DNA of 64,000 bases from Coriobacteriaceae bacterium (GCA_004557505.1 SFGZ01000014.1:1-64000), one strand, 5' to 3'. Counted from the stretch's first letter, positions 51,283 to 61,292 are shown. A program made the numbers and translations. The notes: generated by a model not told the origin, from the letters alone.

Positions 51283-52899
51283 TCACCCGTCGAGCCCCAG
51301 CGCCCTCTCGACGCGCTCTGCCACCTGCGTCACGTTGAGCCCCACGATCACCTGGACCGCACGACCGGCACACACGGCGCCCCTCGCGCCGGCCGCAACG
51401 AAGGCCCCGCCTGCCGCCACCCTTCCCGGATCGCGCACGTCCACGCGCAACCGGGTGGCGCAGCTGGTGATGCCCTCGATGTTCCCGGCGCCGCCGAGGA
51501 GCTCCACCAGGCGCAGGGCATAGGCGTCCTCCCGGTCCACGTCGGCCTTCTCGCCATCGGCCCCCAATCGCCTGCCGTCCTGCGCGCGCGGCATACCATG
51601 GGCGTCACGGTACTCGTCCTGCGTGTTGAGGCAAACGTCCCCCTCGCCCGCGCGCCCCGGCGTCCTGAGGTCAAGGCGCAGGATGAGAAAACGAAAGACC
51701 ACAAAGTAGACGGCCGAGAAGCACAGGCCTATCGCCAGCGCCACGAGATAGGTCTGGCCATGCGTCGCCGCGAGGGGCACGAAGTCGAGCGATGACATCT
51801 CGATGAGACCGCCCGAGAAGACCCCCACCACGCCAAAGGCGTTCATGGCCATGGAGAGGCAGGCGGCGAGGGCCGCGTGGACCACAAAAAGCTGAGGTGC
51901 CACAAAGAGAAAGGTGTACTCGATGGGCTCGGTGACGCCGCAGAGGATCGAGGTGAGGGTCACGGGCACGAGAAGCGCCAGCACGCGCTTGCGGCGCTCG
52001 GGCCTGGCGGTGGCGTAGAAGGCCGCGGCGATGCCGGGAATGCCAAAGAGCTTGGACCATCCCGTGGCCGTGAGCGAGGCCCAGGGCGCGAGGTCCGCAA
52101 GCGGCTGGCCCGCCGCCGCAAGCCGGGGCAGGGCGTTTGCCCAGGCGGCGTAGATGCCGCCCTGCACGATCACGTTGTCGTAGTAGAAGGGTGCGTAGAG
52201 CAGGTGGTGCAGGCCAAACGGGATGAGCACGCGCTCGAGGAAGACAAAGATCCCCACCCCCGCCGAGCCCGCGCCGAGGATGATCTGCTGGAAGACATGC
52301 ATGCCCACCTGGACTTTAGGCCATGTCAGCACCACTGCGCCCGCAAGCGGCAGCATCGCGACGAACGAGACCATGTACACGAAGGTGGACCCCGAGAAGA
52401 CCCCCAGCCACTCCGGCAGGTGGGTGTCAAAGAGCCTGTTGTGGAGCACGATCACCACGCCGGAGACGAGCAGCGCGCCCGCGACGCCCATGTCGAGCGT
52501 GCGGATACCGGCGATGGTCGCGACGCCCTGGGCGCTGCCGGCGCTGGCCGAGAAGTCCACGCCCAGCCCCGGCGCCCACGACGAGAGCATCGAGCTCACG
52601 AAGTAGTTGAATGTGAGATACGAGACAAACGCCTCGAGGCAGCAGCGGCCGGCCTGCCTCTTGGCAAGGCCAATGGGAAGCGCCACGGCAAAGAGCAGCG
52701 GCAGCTGGTTGAAGACCGTCCAGCCTCCGTCGAGCACCACAGTCCAGGCCTTTGTCCAGGTGGTGTCCGCGGCCGCGATTGGCCCCATGATGGCCTCGGT
52801 GGTGAAGAGCGTGCCCAGCCCCACCACGACCCCCGCGAAGGCGAAGAGCATGGCCGGCGTGAAGAGCGCGCCGCCAAACCTCTGGATTGCCTTCATCAT
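51283..52899 (-). CDS. Alpha-glucoside-type PTS transporter, IICB
   Basis: A 538-residue PTS protein. The IIC part (1-405) begins MMKAIQRFGGALFTPAMLFAF and matches the alpha-glucoside/maltose branch of glucose-family transporters (GGWTVFNQLPLLFAVALPIG, HLLYAPFYYDNVIVQGG, TEPIEYTFLFVAP). A linker leads to the IIB domain, whose phosphorylated Cys is in GITSCATRLRV. There is no IIA domain, so a separate Crr-like IIA is needed. GGGAGGGGG precedes the ATG at 52899. It sits next to the mal cluster, and no phospho-alpha-glucosidase gene is in the window. Confidence 0.93.
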   Translation of the reverse strand: MMKAIQRFGGALFTPAMLFAFAGVVVGLGTLFTTEAIMGPIAAADTTWTKAWTVVLDGGWTVFNQLPLLFAVALPIGLAKRQAGRCCLEAFVSYLTFNYFVSSMLSSWAPGLGVDFSASAGSAQGVATIAGIRTLDMGVAGALLVSGVVIVLHNRLFDTHLPEWLGVFSGSTFVYMVSFVAMLPLAGAVVLTWPKVQVGMHVFQQIILGAGSAGVGIFVFLERVLIPFGLHHLLYAPFYYDNVIVQGGIYAAWANALPRLAAAGQPLADLAPWASLTATGWSKLFGIPGIAAAFYATARPERRKRVLALLVPVTLTSILCGVTEPIEYTFLFVAPQLFVVHAALAACLSMAMNAFGVVGVFSGGLIEMSSLDFVPLAATHGQTYLVALAIGLCFSAVYFVVFRFLILRLDLRTPGRAGEGDVCLNTQDEYRDAHGMPRAQDGRRLGADGEKADVDREDAYALRLVELLGGAGNIEGITSCATRLRVDVRDPGRVAAGGAFVAAGARGAVCAGRAVQVIVGLNVTQVAERVERALGLDG

Positions 52900-52997
52900 G
52901 CTGCGACCCCCTCCCGGCGCGCAGAACGCACGGTACCTCGCGCGCCCACACTCTGATACACTAGCCGAGAAGCTCGCTTGGCGGGCGTCGCGCGCAC

Positions 52998-53072
52998 TGG
53001 GGTATCGTCCAACGGTTAGGACACGGGTTTTTGGTGCCTGGAATGTGGGTTCGAATCCTACTACCCCAGCCA
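52998..53072 (+). tRNA. tRNA-Gln (anticodon TTG)
   Basis: Acceptor TGGGGTA/TACCCCA, D stem GTCC/GGAC, anticodon stem CGGGT/GCCTG with loop TTTTGGT (anticodon TTG), T arm GTGGG-TTCGAAT-CCTAC, discriminator G and encoded CCA. All arms pair. Confidence 0.97.
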
Positions 53073-53166
53073 GTCCCCCTGCTCGCCCCCGCGCAGGGAG
53101 CGGGATGGCGGCGATCGCGCACCCACCGGTGCAGCATCGCTGCCCATATGGAGGAGAGGATGCGCC

Positions 53167-54015
53167 ATGTATTGCCCAAACTGCGGAGCAGAGGTGCGCG
53201 ACGGCAGCAAATTCTGCGCCAACTGCGGCACGAGGCTGAGCACGGCGCCCTCCACGCCCGCTGCGCCCTCCACGCCGGTGGCCCCTCAGCCAGCCGAGGC
53301 CGCCCCCGCCAGCCCAACGCAGGCCCCGGCGGCCCTCTCCCCCCACACCCTCGTTTCCCTTGTCGGCAAGGCCGTCACCCTCGTCGCGCTCTTCATGCCC
53401 TGCGTGGCCTCGCCCGTGCTCAGGTACGCCCTCATCACTCTGGGCGTGTCCTTCTCGGCGTTCCCGGGCGTCGACTTCTCGCGCCTCTCCGACGTGCCCC
53501 TGATCTCGACCCTTGTCCGCGGGGAGTGGAGCATGCTCGACGTGTGCAGCCTCGTCAACACGCTCGCTAGGCCCGCGAGTCACAACGCCTCGTCCTCTCG
53601 CGTCAGCATCCCCTCCGGCCCAGGCGCCGACTCGTTCCCAAACCTGATAACCATCGTCGTCAACGTTGGCCTTGTCATCTGGATCCTCATGGTCATGGCG
53701 CTGATCTTCATCACCATACGCCCCTTCTTCAAGGGCGGCAGGCTCCCCAAGCCCAAGGGCAAGCACGACCTGGACATGATAGTCATGCTCGCGATCGCGG
53801 CCCTCACGCTCGCCTGGTGCGCGATCGTCATCGCAGCCAACATGGGGCTGGAGAATTACTATCGCATCGCGGCCTCCCAAGACAGAGTCACCGCGATGAT
53901 GCCCACGTTTGGCCGCCCGCTCGAGGTGCCCGTCGCCCCCTGGGTCATCATCATCGTCTCGACCCTCACGGCGGTCTGGTCGCACCTCGGCAGGCGCACG
54001 GGGCTGGGCAAGTAG
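53167..54015 (+). CDS. Zinc-ribbon membrane protein
   Basis: A 282-residue protein. The zinc ribbon MYCPNCGAEVRDGSKFCANC has Cys3, Cys6, Cys17 and Cys20. A Pro/Ala-rich linker (25-60) follows, then four or so membrane segments, with a polar loop of about 70 residues between the second and third. GGAGAGGATG precedes the ATG. Such zinc-ribbon membrane proteins are common in Actinobacteria and Firmicutes, with no known function. It lies after the tRNA and before prs. Confidence 0.8.
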   Translation: MYCPNCGAEVRDGSKFCANCGTRLSTAPSTPAAPSTPVAPQPAEAAPASPTQAPAALSPHTLVSLVGKAVTLVALFMPCVASPVLRYALITLGVSFSAFPGVDFSRLSDVPLISTLVRGEWSMLDVCSLVNTLARPASHNASSSRVSIPSGPGADSFPNLITIVVNVGLVIWILMVMALIFITIRPFFKGGRLPKPKGKHDLDMIVMLAIAALTLAWCAIVIAANMGLENYYRIAASQDRVTAMMPTFGRPLEVPVAPWVIIIVSTLTAVWSHLGRRTGLGK

Positions 54016-54016
54016 G

Positions 54017-54101
54017 GTGCCGCCCGCGCCGTCTGATGCCGGCCGCATCGCCGGTGCCGCACACGGGGCATGATCCGTGCCGCCCGCGCCGTCTGATGCC
54101 G
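54017..54101. repeat. 25-base direct repeat before prs
   Basis: Bases 54017-54041 are repeated exactly at 54077-54101, 35 bases apart, between the zinc-ribbon gene and prs. Confidence 0.8.
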
Positions 54102-54186
54102 ATGTGGCATGCGGAACATCACCTGAGCTATCATCTTGTCTGGTGTGAGAAGCCGGGACGGACCCCAGACGGAAGGATGGCAGCCG

Positions 54187-55182
54187 ATGTACGAAGACCT
54201 GAGCAAGCCCACCACCTACAAAAAGGAAATCAAGCTTTACTCTGGTACCAGTAACCCCGAGCTTGCCAAGAACATCGCGGACATCCTCCACCTCAAGCTC
54301 CAAGGCCTCAAGATCGAGAAGTTCGCCAACGGCGAGATATACGCCCGCTTCGAGGAGTCCGTCCGCGGCGACGAGGTCTTCTTCATCCAGACCATCGCCG
54401 GCAAGAACGTGAACGACCTCATCATGGAGACGCTCATCGTGGCCGACGCCGCCACCCGCGCAAGCGCGGAGAGCTTCACGGCGGTCATCCCCCACTACGG
54501 CTATGCGCGCCAGGACCGCAAGGCCTCCGCCCGCGAGCCCATCACCGCCCGCCTGGTGGCCAACCTCCTCGAGGCCGCCGGCGTGGCCCGCGTCATTACG
54601 CTCGACCTGCACTCCGGCCAGATCCAGGGCTTCTTCGACATACCCGTGACACACCTCACCGCCCTCTACAACTTTGGCGACTACTTCAAGACCAAGGACT
54701 TCGACTGGGACAACACCGTGGTCGTCTCGCCCGACATGGGCCGCGCCAAGGTTGCCAAGAAGCTCTCCGACTACCTTGGCTGCGAGGTGGCCATTGCCCA
54801 CAAGAGCCGCCCCAAGCACAACGCCGCCGAGGTCATGGGCGTCATTGGCAACATCGTGGGCAAGACTTGCATCATCAACGATGACATGATCGACACGGGC
54901 GGCACCCTTGTGGGGTCCATCAACAAGCTCAAGGAGATGGGCGCGGGCGACATCTACGTCTCGGCCACCCACGGCATCTTCTCGGGCGAGGCCGTCGAGC
55001 GCCTGCAGAGCGCGCCCATCGTCGAGTGCGTGATCACCGACGCCATCCCCTGCGAGGCCGCCAACAAGCCGGGCTCCAAGATCAAGCAGATCAGCGTCGC
55101 CGAGCCCCTGGCCACCTGCATCTACAACGTCTACACCAACAACTCGGTCTCCCAGGGTGCGGCGGGCCACTCCGAGGTCTAG
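54187..55182 (+). CDS. prs: Ribose-phosphate pyrophosphokinase
   Basis: A 331-residue PRPP synthase. KLYSGTSNPELAKNIADIL begins the first domain; ARQDRKASAREPITARL is the flexible ATP loop, VITLDLHSGQIQGFF the metal site, and NDDMIDTGGTLVG the PRPP-binding loop. It supplies PRPP for nucleotide, histidine and NAD synthesis. GGAAGGATGG precedes the ATG at 54187. The ClC gene starts four bases after its stop. Confidence 0.96.
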   Translation: MYEDLSKPTTYKKEIKLYSGTSNPELAKNIADILHLKLQGLKIEKFANGEIYARFEESVRGDEVFFIQTIAGKNVNDLIMETLIVADAATRASAESFTAVIPHYGYARQDRKASAREPITARLVANLLEAAGVARVITLDLHSGQIQGFFDIPVTHLTALYNFGDYFKTKDFDWDNTVVVSPDMGRAKVAKKLSDYLGCEVAIAHKSRPKHNAAEVMGVIGNIVGKTCIINDDMIDTGGTLVGSINKLKEMGAGDIYVSATHGIFSGEAVERLQSAPIVECVITDAIPCEAANKPGSKIKQISVAEPLATCIYNVYTNNSVSQGAAGHSEV

Positions 55183-55186
55183 GCAC

Positions 55187-56440
55187 ATGCCGGACGAGAG
55201 GCCCCAGGCGCGCGAGAGGATCATCGACGCCGCGGGGAAGGCCCCCCGCGGCGTCGCCTTGTTGCGCGTGTCTCTCGTGCTGCTGCTCTGGGCGCTCCTG
55301 GCGGGCGTCGTGGTGGGTGCCGGATGCCTCGCCACGCTCAAGGTGGCCGACCTTCTCCAGGCGGTGGTGTGGGACGGCCTCGCCAGGGCGCTCCCCCAGC
55401 CCGCGGCCACGGTGGCGCCGGCGCTTCTCTGCACCCTTGGCGGCGTCCTTGTGGGCGTGGCGACCAGCCGCGCGGGCTTCTCGCTCGACACCCTGGACGT
55501 CGTGGTGGGCAAGTGCCGCAACGAGGGTGGCTACCGGGTGGGGAGCTGGCCTTGGGCGCTCGCGCTCTTTGCGCTGCCCATTGCCTTTGGCGGCGCCGTC
55601 GGTCCCGAGGCGGGCGTCTCGGGGTTCACCGCGGCGCTGGGCACCATGGCCATGCACGGCATGCGCCGCTCGGGCGTGGCCGCCGTGCGCGACGCATCGC
55701 ACCCGCTCGCGGCCGCCTGGAGGGCCCTCTCCCCCGCCGCGGGCGACGAGGGCAGGCGCTACACCCGCAGGCCCCGCATCCTGCTCTGGTCCATGGCGGC
55801 CGTGGGCTTTGTGCTGGGCGCGCTTGGCATCTCTCGCCTCTTTGGGCCGGGGGCGGGCCTTCCCCGCTTCGAGGGCATCAACTACCTTGGGCTTGATGCG
55901 AGCGCCCCGTGGGCACTCCTCGCGCTGCCCCTCGGCTGGGCGCTCGCGCGCCTTGCCGGGCTTGCCGATGGGCTGGCCAAGCGCGCGTGCGGCCGCATGG
56001 GGGCCGTTCCCAGGGCGGTTCTCTGCGGCGTCGCCCTGGGGCTTGCCGCCGTGGCGCTGCCGGGGGTGCTCTTCTCGGGACAGTCCGGCACCAGAGAGCT
56101 CCTGGGCGCCTGGCAGGGCATGGGCGCGGGGCTGCTGCTTGCAACCTGCATGGCGAAGCTCGCCCTCACGCAGCTCTGCGTGGAGGCCGGCTGGGTTGGC
56201 GGGGAGTTCTTCCCCCTCATCTTCTGCGGCGTCGCCGCCGGATACGCGGTTGCCGCCATCACCGGGAGTGACCCCATGCTCTCGGTTGCGCTCTCGACGG
56301 GTGCGCTCGTGGGGGCCGCCACGGGCAAGTGGCTGCTCGCCACCTGCGTGCTTGCCCTGTGCTTCCCGCCGGCGAGCCTGCCCGTGGTGGCGCTTGCGAC
56401 CATGCTCGGCACAAGGGCGCGGGGCAGGCGTCACGGCTAG
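55187..56440 (+). CDS. ClC-type chloride channel family protein
   Basis: A 417-residue membrane protein with about ten segments. FGGAVGPEAGVSGF and AGWVGGEFFP match conserved selectivity blocks of the ClC family. The GREGP block that carries the gating Glu in exchangers reads GAVGP here, so the gate may be absent and the protein may act as a channel; this is inferred. GAGGTCTAGG precedes the ATG. It lies four bases after prs and about 150 bases before glmU. Confidence 0.82.
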   Translation: MPDERPQARERIIDAAGKAPRGVALLRVSLVLLLWALLAGVVVGAGCLATLKVADLLQAVVWDGLARALPQPAATVAPALLCTLGGVLVGVATSRAGFSLDTLDVVVGKCRNEGGYRVGSWPWALALFALPIAFGGAVGPEAGVSGFTAALGTMAMHGMRRSGVAAVRDASHPLAAAWRALSPAAGDEGRRYTRRPRILLWSMAAVGFVLGALGISRLFGPGAGLPRFEGINYLGLDASAPWALLALPLGWALARLAGLADGLAKRACGRMGAVPRAVLCGVALGLAAVALPGVLFSGQSGTRELLGAWQGMGAGLLLATCMAKLALTQLCVEAGWVGGEFFPLIFCGVAAGYAVAAITGSDPMLSVALSTGALVGAATGKWLLATCVLALCFPPASLPVVALATMLGTRARGRRHG

Positions 56441-56589
56441 GGACGGCGCGGCCGCGAGGGCCCGGCCTTTGGGTCCCCCGGCCCTCGGGCCCTGCACATG
56501 CCTGAGCTATCATTGGGTTGCCATGCGGCCTCTCGACACACGCCAGGACGGCCCATATGCACATACCACCGCGAACACAGGAGGCAGCC

Positions 56590-57984
56590 ATGCCCGTCAC
56601 CGCGATCGTCCTTGCCGCCGGCGAGGGAACGCGCATGAAGTCCAGCCACCCCAAGGTCATGCACAAGGTCCTCGACAAGCCCCTCGCGTGGTGGGTCGTC
56701 GACGCCGCGCGCAAGGCCGGCATCGGGCGCGTCGTGCTTGTCGTGGGCAACGGCGCCGATGAGGTCCGCTCCTACTTTGCGGGCGAGAGAGACGTCGAGT
56801 TCGTCGAGCAGGCCGAGCGCCTCGGCACCGGCCACGCCGTGCGCGTGGTGCGCGACGCCCTGGGGGGCTTTGACGGCCCCGCGGTGGTCCTCAACGGCGA
56901 CCTGCCGCTCATTCGCCCGCAGACCATCTCGGCGCTGGTCGACGCCACCCGCGCCGGGCACAACGCCTGCACGCTGCTCACCATGACGCCGCCCGACGCA
57001 GCCGGCTACGGCCGCGTGCTCATCGAGGGCGGCGGGGTGCGCGCCGTCATTGAGGACAAGGACTGCACGCCCGAGCAGCGCGCGACGCTCCTCGAGTGCA
57101 ACGCCGGCGCCTACTGCTTCTGTGGCGAGCGCCTCTCGGCAAACATCGACAGGCTCACCAACGACAACACGCAGGGCGAGTACTACCTCACCGACATGGT
57201 GGGCGTCTACGCCGGCATGGACGAGCCCGTCTCGGCCGTCCACTGCGACGACTACGAGGAGCTTCTCGGCGTCAACGACCGCGTCCAGCTGGCGCAGGTC
57301 ACAAAGATCATGCAGCGACGCATCAACGAGGGCCTCATGCGCTCGGGCGTCTCGATGCTCGATCCCGAGCAGGTGTGGGTTGGCCCCGAGGCCACCGTTG
57401 GAAGGGACACCGTCCTGCTTCCCCAGACCTTCCTCTGGGGCACAACGACCGTGGGCGAGGGCTGCGTGGTTGGCCCCAACAGCCGCCTTGAGGACGCGAC
57501 CGTGGGCAACAACTGCACCGTGGACGAGACCGTGATTGTCGACTCCGCCATTGACGACGACGCCAACTGCGGGCCCCGCGCCTACCTGCGCGGACACACC
57601 CACCTCCTGCGCGGCGCCAAGGCCGGAACGCACGTGGAGCTCAAGAACTCCGTGGTTGGCGAGGGCTCCAAGGTGCCGCACCTCTCCTACATCGGCGACA
57701 CGCAGATGGGTGCCGGCGTGAACGTTGGCGGCGGGTCCATCACCTGCAACTACGACGGCGTACACAAGAGCCGCACCACCATCGGCGACGGGGCCTTCAT
57801 AGGCTCCGACACCATGATGGTGGCGCCCGTCAGCATAGGCGCCGGCGCCATCACGGGCGCCAGCTCCTGCATCACGCATGACGTGCCCGACGACGCCCTT
57901 GCCATCGAGCGCAGCCAGCAGAAAAACGTCGAGGGCTATGCCGTGGCACGCCGCGAGCGCCTGGGCATCAAGCCCAGGAAGTAG
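56590..57984 (+). CDS. glmU: Bifunctional UDP-GlcNAc pyrophosphorylase/acetyltransferase
   Basis: A 464-residue GlmU. The uridyltransferase domain (1-230) starts VTAIVLAAGEGTRMKSSHPK and has VLNGDLPLI and ECNAGAYCF. The left-handed beta helix (about 250-450) includes HVELKNSVVGEGSKVPHLSY and the acetyl-transfer site GGSITCNYDGVHKSRT. It makes UDP-GlcNAc for wall synthesis. CACAGGAGG precedes the ATG at 56590. The amylase gene starts five bases after its stop. Confidence 0.97.
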   Translation: MPVTAIVLAAGEGTRMKSSHPKVMHKVLDKPLAWWVVDAARKAGIGRVVLVVGNGADEVRSYFAGERDVEFVEQAERLGTGHAVRVVRDALGGFDGPAVVLNGDLPLIRPQTISALVDATRAGHNACTLLTMTPPDAAGYGRVLIEGGGVRAVIEDKDCTPEQRATLLECNAGAYCFCGERLSANIDRLTNDNTQGEYYLTDMVGVYAGMDEPVSAVHCDDYEELLGVNDRVQLAQVTKIMQRRINEGLMRSGVSMLDPEQVWVGPEATVGRDTVLLPQTFLWGTTTVGEGCVVGPNSRLEDATVGNNCTVDETVIVDSAIDDDANCGPRAYLRGHTHLLRGAKAGTHVELKNSVVGEGSKVPHLSYIGDTQMGAGVNVGGGSITCNYDGVHKSRTTIGDGAFIGSDTMMVAPVSIGAGAITGASSCITHDVPDDALAIERSQQKNVEGYAVARRERLGIKPRK

Positions 57985-57989
57985 GCGCC

Positions 57990-59489
57990 ATGGCCATCAA
58001 CACGAAGAACGGGCTCATGCTCCAGGCCTTCTCCTGGTACCTGCCAGCAGACGGCCAGCACTGGAGGCGCCTCGCCAAGATGGCCCCGCGCTTCGCGGAG
58101 GAGGGTTTCACCTCGGTGTGGATGCCGCCCGCATACAAGGGGCAGGCGGGTGCCGAGGACGTGGGCTACGGGGTCTACGACCTCTGGGACCTGGGCGAGT
58201 TCGACCAGAAGGGCTCGGTGCGCACCAAGTACGGCACGCGCCACGAATACCTGGCCGCCATTCGCGCCATCCGGGAGCGAGGCGTCAACGTGCTGGCCGA
58301 CGTGGTGCTCAACCACCGCATGGGCGCCGACGGCACGCAGCTGGTGCTGGCCCAGGAGTGCGACGGCCAAGACCGCACGCAGCCGGTGGGCGAGCCGCGC
58401 GGAATCCGCGCCTACACGCGCTTCGAGTTCCCGGGGCGCGCCGGACGGCTCGACCACTACAAGTGGGGCATCACGGACTTCACGGGCGTCGACTACGACG
58501 AGCTTGGGGGCACGTCAGGCGTCTACCGCTTTGTGGGCAAGGAGTGGTCCGACGAGGTGAGCCACGAGATGGGCAACTACGACTACCTCATGGGCGCCGA
58601 CGTCGACCTGGACGACCCGCGCGTGCGCGCCCAGCTTGCCACGTGGGGCGCCTGGTACCTGGGGCTCACCGGCGTGGACGGCGTGCGCCTGGATGCCGTG
58701 AAGCACATGAGCCGCTCGTTCTACCTCGACTGGCTCTCGCGCATGCGCGAGAAGACCGGCAGGGAGCTCTTCGCCGTGGGCGAGTACTGGTCGCAGAGCG
58801 TGGACGAGCTTCGGGCCTACCTGGGGCCCGAGGGGGCCATGAGCCTCTTCGACGTGCCGCTCCACTTCAACTTCTACCGCGCGTCGACGGCCGGTGACGG
58901 CATCGACCTCACCCACATCCTGGACGGGAGCCTGGTGAGCGCGGACCCAATCCACGCCGTGACCTTTGTGGACAACCACGACACCCAGCCCGACCAGGCC
59001 CTCGAGTCGACGGTGGAGCCTTGGTTCAAGCCGCTTGCCTACGCGCTCATCCTGCTGCGCGAGGCAGGCTACCCCTGCGTCTTCATGGGCGACCTCTTTG
59101 GCCTCCCCAACGACCAGATCCCTGCCGTCCCCGAGCTTGAGCTGCTCATGGAGGTCCGCCGCCGCTTCGCCTACGGCGTGCAGCGCGACTGGTTCGATGA
59201 GAGGGACCTCGTTGGGTGGACGCGCGAGGGCACCGCTCGGCACGGGGTCTCGGGCGCGGCGGTGCTCCTCTCCACGCGCGCCGGCGGCGCCTCGAAGCGC
59301 ATGTGCGTGGGCGCGGGGCATGCGGGCGAGACGTGGCGCTGCGTGCTGGGCGTCGAAGGCGCCGTTGCGATCGATGACGGGGGCTGGGCGGAGTTTCCCA
59401 CCGGCGGCGCGCGCCTGACGGTCTACCTGCCTGCGGCGACGGCGGACAAGCTGGACAGCATCCCCATCCTGGTGAGACCGGAGGCGTAG
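57990..59489 (+). CDS. Cytoplasmic alpha-amylase, GH13
   Basis: A 499-residue GH13 enzyme of the cytoplasmic AmyA type (GH13_5). The nucleophile Asp is in GVRLDAVKH, the acid/base Glu in AVGEYW and the third Asp in FVDNHDTQ; LADVVLNHRMG is the first conserved region. There is no signal peptide. It cuts internal alpha-1,4 bonds of imported or stored glucans, in keeping with malQ and the MalEFGK importer in the window. It is coupled to glmU by short spacing. Confidence 0.95.
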   Translation: MAINTKNGLMLQAFSWYLPADGQHWRRLAKMAPRFAEEGFTSVWMPPAYKGQAGAEDVGYGVYDLWDLGEFDQKGSVRTKYGTRHEYLAAIRAIRERGVNVLADVVLNHRMGADGTQLVLAQECDGQDRTQPVGEPRGIRAYTRFEFPGRAGRLDHYKWGITDFTGVDYDELGGTSGVYRFVGKEWSDEVSHEMGNYDYLMGADVDLDDPRVRAQLATWGAWYLGLTGVDGVRLDAVKHMSRSFYLDWLSRMREKTGRELFAVGEYWSQSVDELRAYLGPEGAMSLFDVPLHFNFYRASTAGDGIDLTHILDGSLVSADPIHAVTFVDNHDTQPDQALESTVEPWFKPLAYALILLREAGYPCVFMGDLFGLPNDQIPAVPELELLMEVRRRFAYGVQRDWFDERDLVGWTREGTARHGVSGAAVLLSTRAGGASKRMCVGAGHAGETWRCVLGVEGAVAIDDGGWAEFPTGGARLTVYLPAATADKLDSIPILVRPEA

Positions 59490-59607
59490 GCGCGCAGGTT
59501 GGCCGGCCTGCGCCTCTGGCCGGACGCCGGCGCGCAGGCTGGCCGGACGCCGGCGCCTCTCGGCCGTCGGCCACCTCGGCCCACGCACTTCTCGAACGGA
59601 GGGACGC

Positions 59608-60645
59608 ATGAAGAGGATCCTCATGGTGGCTACGGGCGGCACCATCGCATCCATGCCGGAGGAAGGCGGCGCGGGGCTTGCCCCGGCACTCACCGGCGAG
59701 GAGCTTGCCGGCTACGTACCGCAGGCGCGTGGCCTCTGTGACCTGGACATCGTTCAGCCCATGAACATCGACTCGACCAACATGCGCCCGTGCGACTGGA
59801 GGCGCATCGCGGCCACCATCATGGGCGTCTACGACGACTACGACGGCTTTGTGGTGCTGCACGGCACGGACACCATGGCCTACACGGCGGCGGCCCTCTC
59901 GTATCTCATCCAGGACAGCCCCAAGCCCATCGTGCTCACGGGCTCCCAGCAGCCCATGGCGAACCCCTTCACCGACGCCAAGCTCAACCTCTTCCAGTCG
60001 CTGCTCTATGCCACCGACGACGACTCGCGCGACGTGTCCATCGTGTTTGGCGGCTTGGTCATTGTGGGAACGCGCGCCCACAAGCAGCGCACCATGAGCT
60101 TCAATGCGTTTACCAGCGTGAACTACCCGCTGCCGGCCATCATTCGCAACGACCGCATCGTTCGCGAGGGCCGGGAGGGCATGACCATCCCCGGCGCGGG
60201 AGCCCGCCCGGCGCGGCGAGAGGGGCGCCCGCGCGTCTACGAGCGCCTGGACGAGCGCGTGGTCGTGGTGCGCCTCACGCCGGGGCTGGGGCCGGGCATC
60301 CTCGACGCGCTGGACCCGGGCTACGACGCCGTGATCCTCGAGACCTTTGGCATAGGCGGCATACCGGAGTGCGAGGGCGCTCGCTTCGAGCGGGCGATCT
60401 TCGACTGGATTGGGCGCGGCAAGACCGTCGTGCTCACCACGCAGGTCTCGGAAGAGGGCCTTGACCTGGGCGTATACGAGGTCGGAAGCGCCTACGCCAA
60501 CGAGCCGGCGATCCTTCGCGGGGACGACATGACCACGGAGGCCCTTGTGGCAAAGACCATGTGGGCGCTGGGCCAGACGCGCGAGCCGGCTGAGGTGGCA
60601 AAGCTGTTCTACCGACCCGTGAACCACGACCGGGCGGCGCGGTAG
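59608..60645 (+). CDS. L-asparaginase
   Basis: A 345-residue type I asparaginase without signal peptide. MVATGGTIAS holds the nucleophilic Thr, and VVLHGTDTMAYTA the second Thr with the Asp pair; LTGSQQPM is a further motif. It releases ammonia from asparagine in the cytoplasm. ACGGAGGGAC precedes the ATG. It lies 118 bases after the amylase gene, in a region of short GC-rich repeats. Confidence 0.95.
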   Translation: MKRILMVATGGTIASMPEEGGAGLAPALTGEELAGYVPQARGLCDLDIVQPMNIDSTNMRPCDWRRIAATIMGVYDDYDGFVVLHGTDTMAYTAAALSYLIQDSPKPIVLTGSQQPMANPFTDAKLNLFQSLLYATDDDSRDVSIVFGGLVIVGTRAHKQRTMSFNAFTSVNYPLPAIIRNDRIVREGREGMTIPGAGARPARREGRPRVYERLDERVVVVRLTPGLGPGILDALDPGYDAVILETFGIGGIPECEGARFERAIFDWIGRGKTVVLTTQVSEEGLDLGVYEVGSAYANEPAILRGDDMTTEALVAKTMWALGQTREPAEVAKLFYRPVNHDRAAR

Positions 60646-60719
60646 GCGGACACGGGGCATGCCGCATGCGCTACCCTTGTATCCTTACCGTGAGCACAGA
60701 CAGCGACGAGAGGAGCGGC

Positions 60720-61292
60720 ATGCCCGCGCGCCCCAAGGAGATTCGGCTCGTGTGCGGCCTGGGGAACCCCGGCCCGGAGTACGAGCGCACGCGCCACAGC
60801 ATCGGCTTTGCCACCGTCGACGCGCTGGCCGAACGAGCCGGCGCGCGCTACTGGAAGAGCGAGGCGGGCTGCATGGTCGCCCGGGCCCTCATCGGCGGGC
60901 GGGAGGTCATGCTCGCCAAGCCGCAGGACTTCATGAACACAAGCGGAGGCCCCCTCTCCAAGCTCATGCGGCAGGAGCACGTGACCCCCGCGGAGATCCT
61001 GGTTGTCCACGACGAGGTCGACCTGCCGGCGGGAGAGGTGCGCGCCAAGTGGGGCGGCGGCCTCAACGCGCACAACGGCCTGCGCTCCATAGCCAACAAG
61101 CTGGGCACGAGGGACTTCTCGCGCATACGCTGCGGCATTGGCCGCCCGCCCGGAAGGATGCAGGTCGCCGACTACGTCCTGCGCGAGCTCAAGGGCGGCT
61201 TCCTGGACGAGTTCCAGATCCTGGCGCAAGACGCGGCGTCCCTCTGCGAGCGGGTCATCGAAGACGGGATGCCCGCGGACGCCCTGCGCTAG
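60720..61292 (+). CDS. pth: Peptidyl-tRNA hydrolase
   Basis: A 190-residue Pth. GLGNPGPEYERTRHSIGF carries the catalytic His; VVHDEVDLPAGEVR the Asp; and GLNAHNGLRSI the substrate-binding Asn. A Ser replaces the Asn after the catalytic His that is usual in this family. It recycles peptidyl-tRNA dropped from ribosomes. GAGAGGAG precedes the ATG at 60720. Confidence 0.94.
   Translation: MPARPKEIRLVCGLGNPGPEYERTRHSIGFATVDALAERAGARYWKSEAGCMVARALIGGREVMLAKPQDFMNTSGGPLSKLMRQEHVTPAEILVVHDEVDLPAGEVRAKWGGGLNAHNGLRSIANKLGTRDFSRIRCGIGRPPGRMQVADYVLRELKGGFLDEFQILAQDAASLCERVIEDGMPADALR

Noticed and set aside
51283..55521. A 1412-codon frame extending the PTS gene through tRNA-Gln and prs
   Set aside because: Only the part from 52899 matches a PTS protein and has a ribosome-binding site; the extension crosses a tRNA and genes on the other strand.
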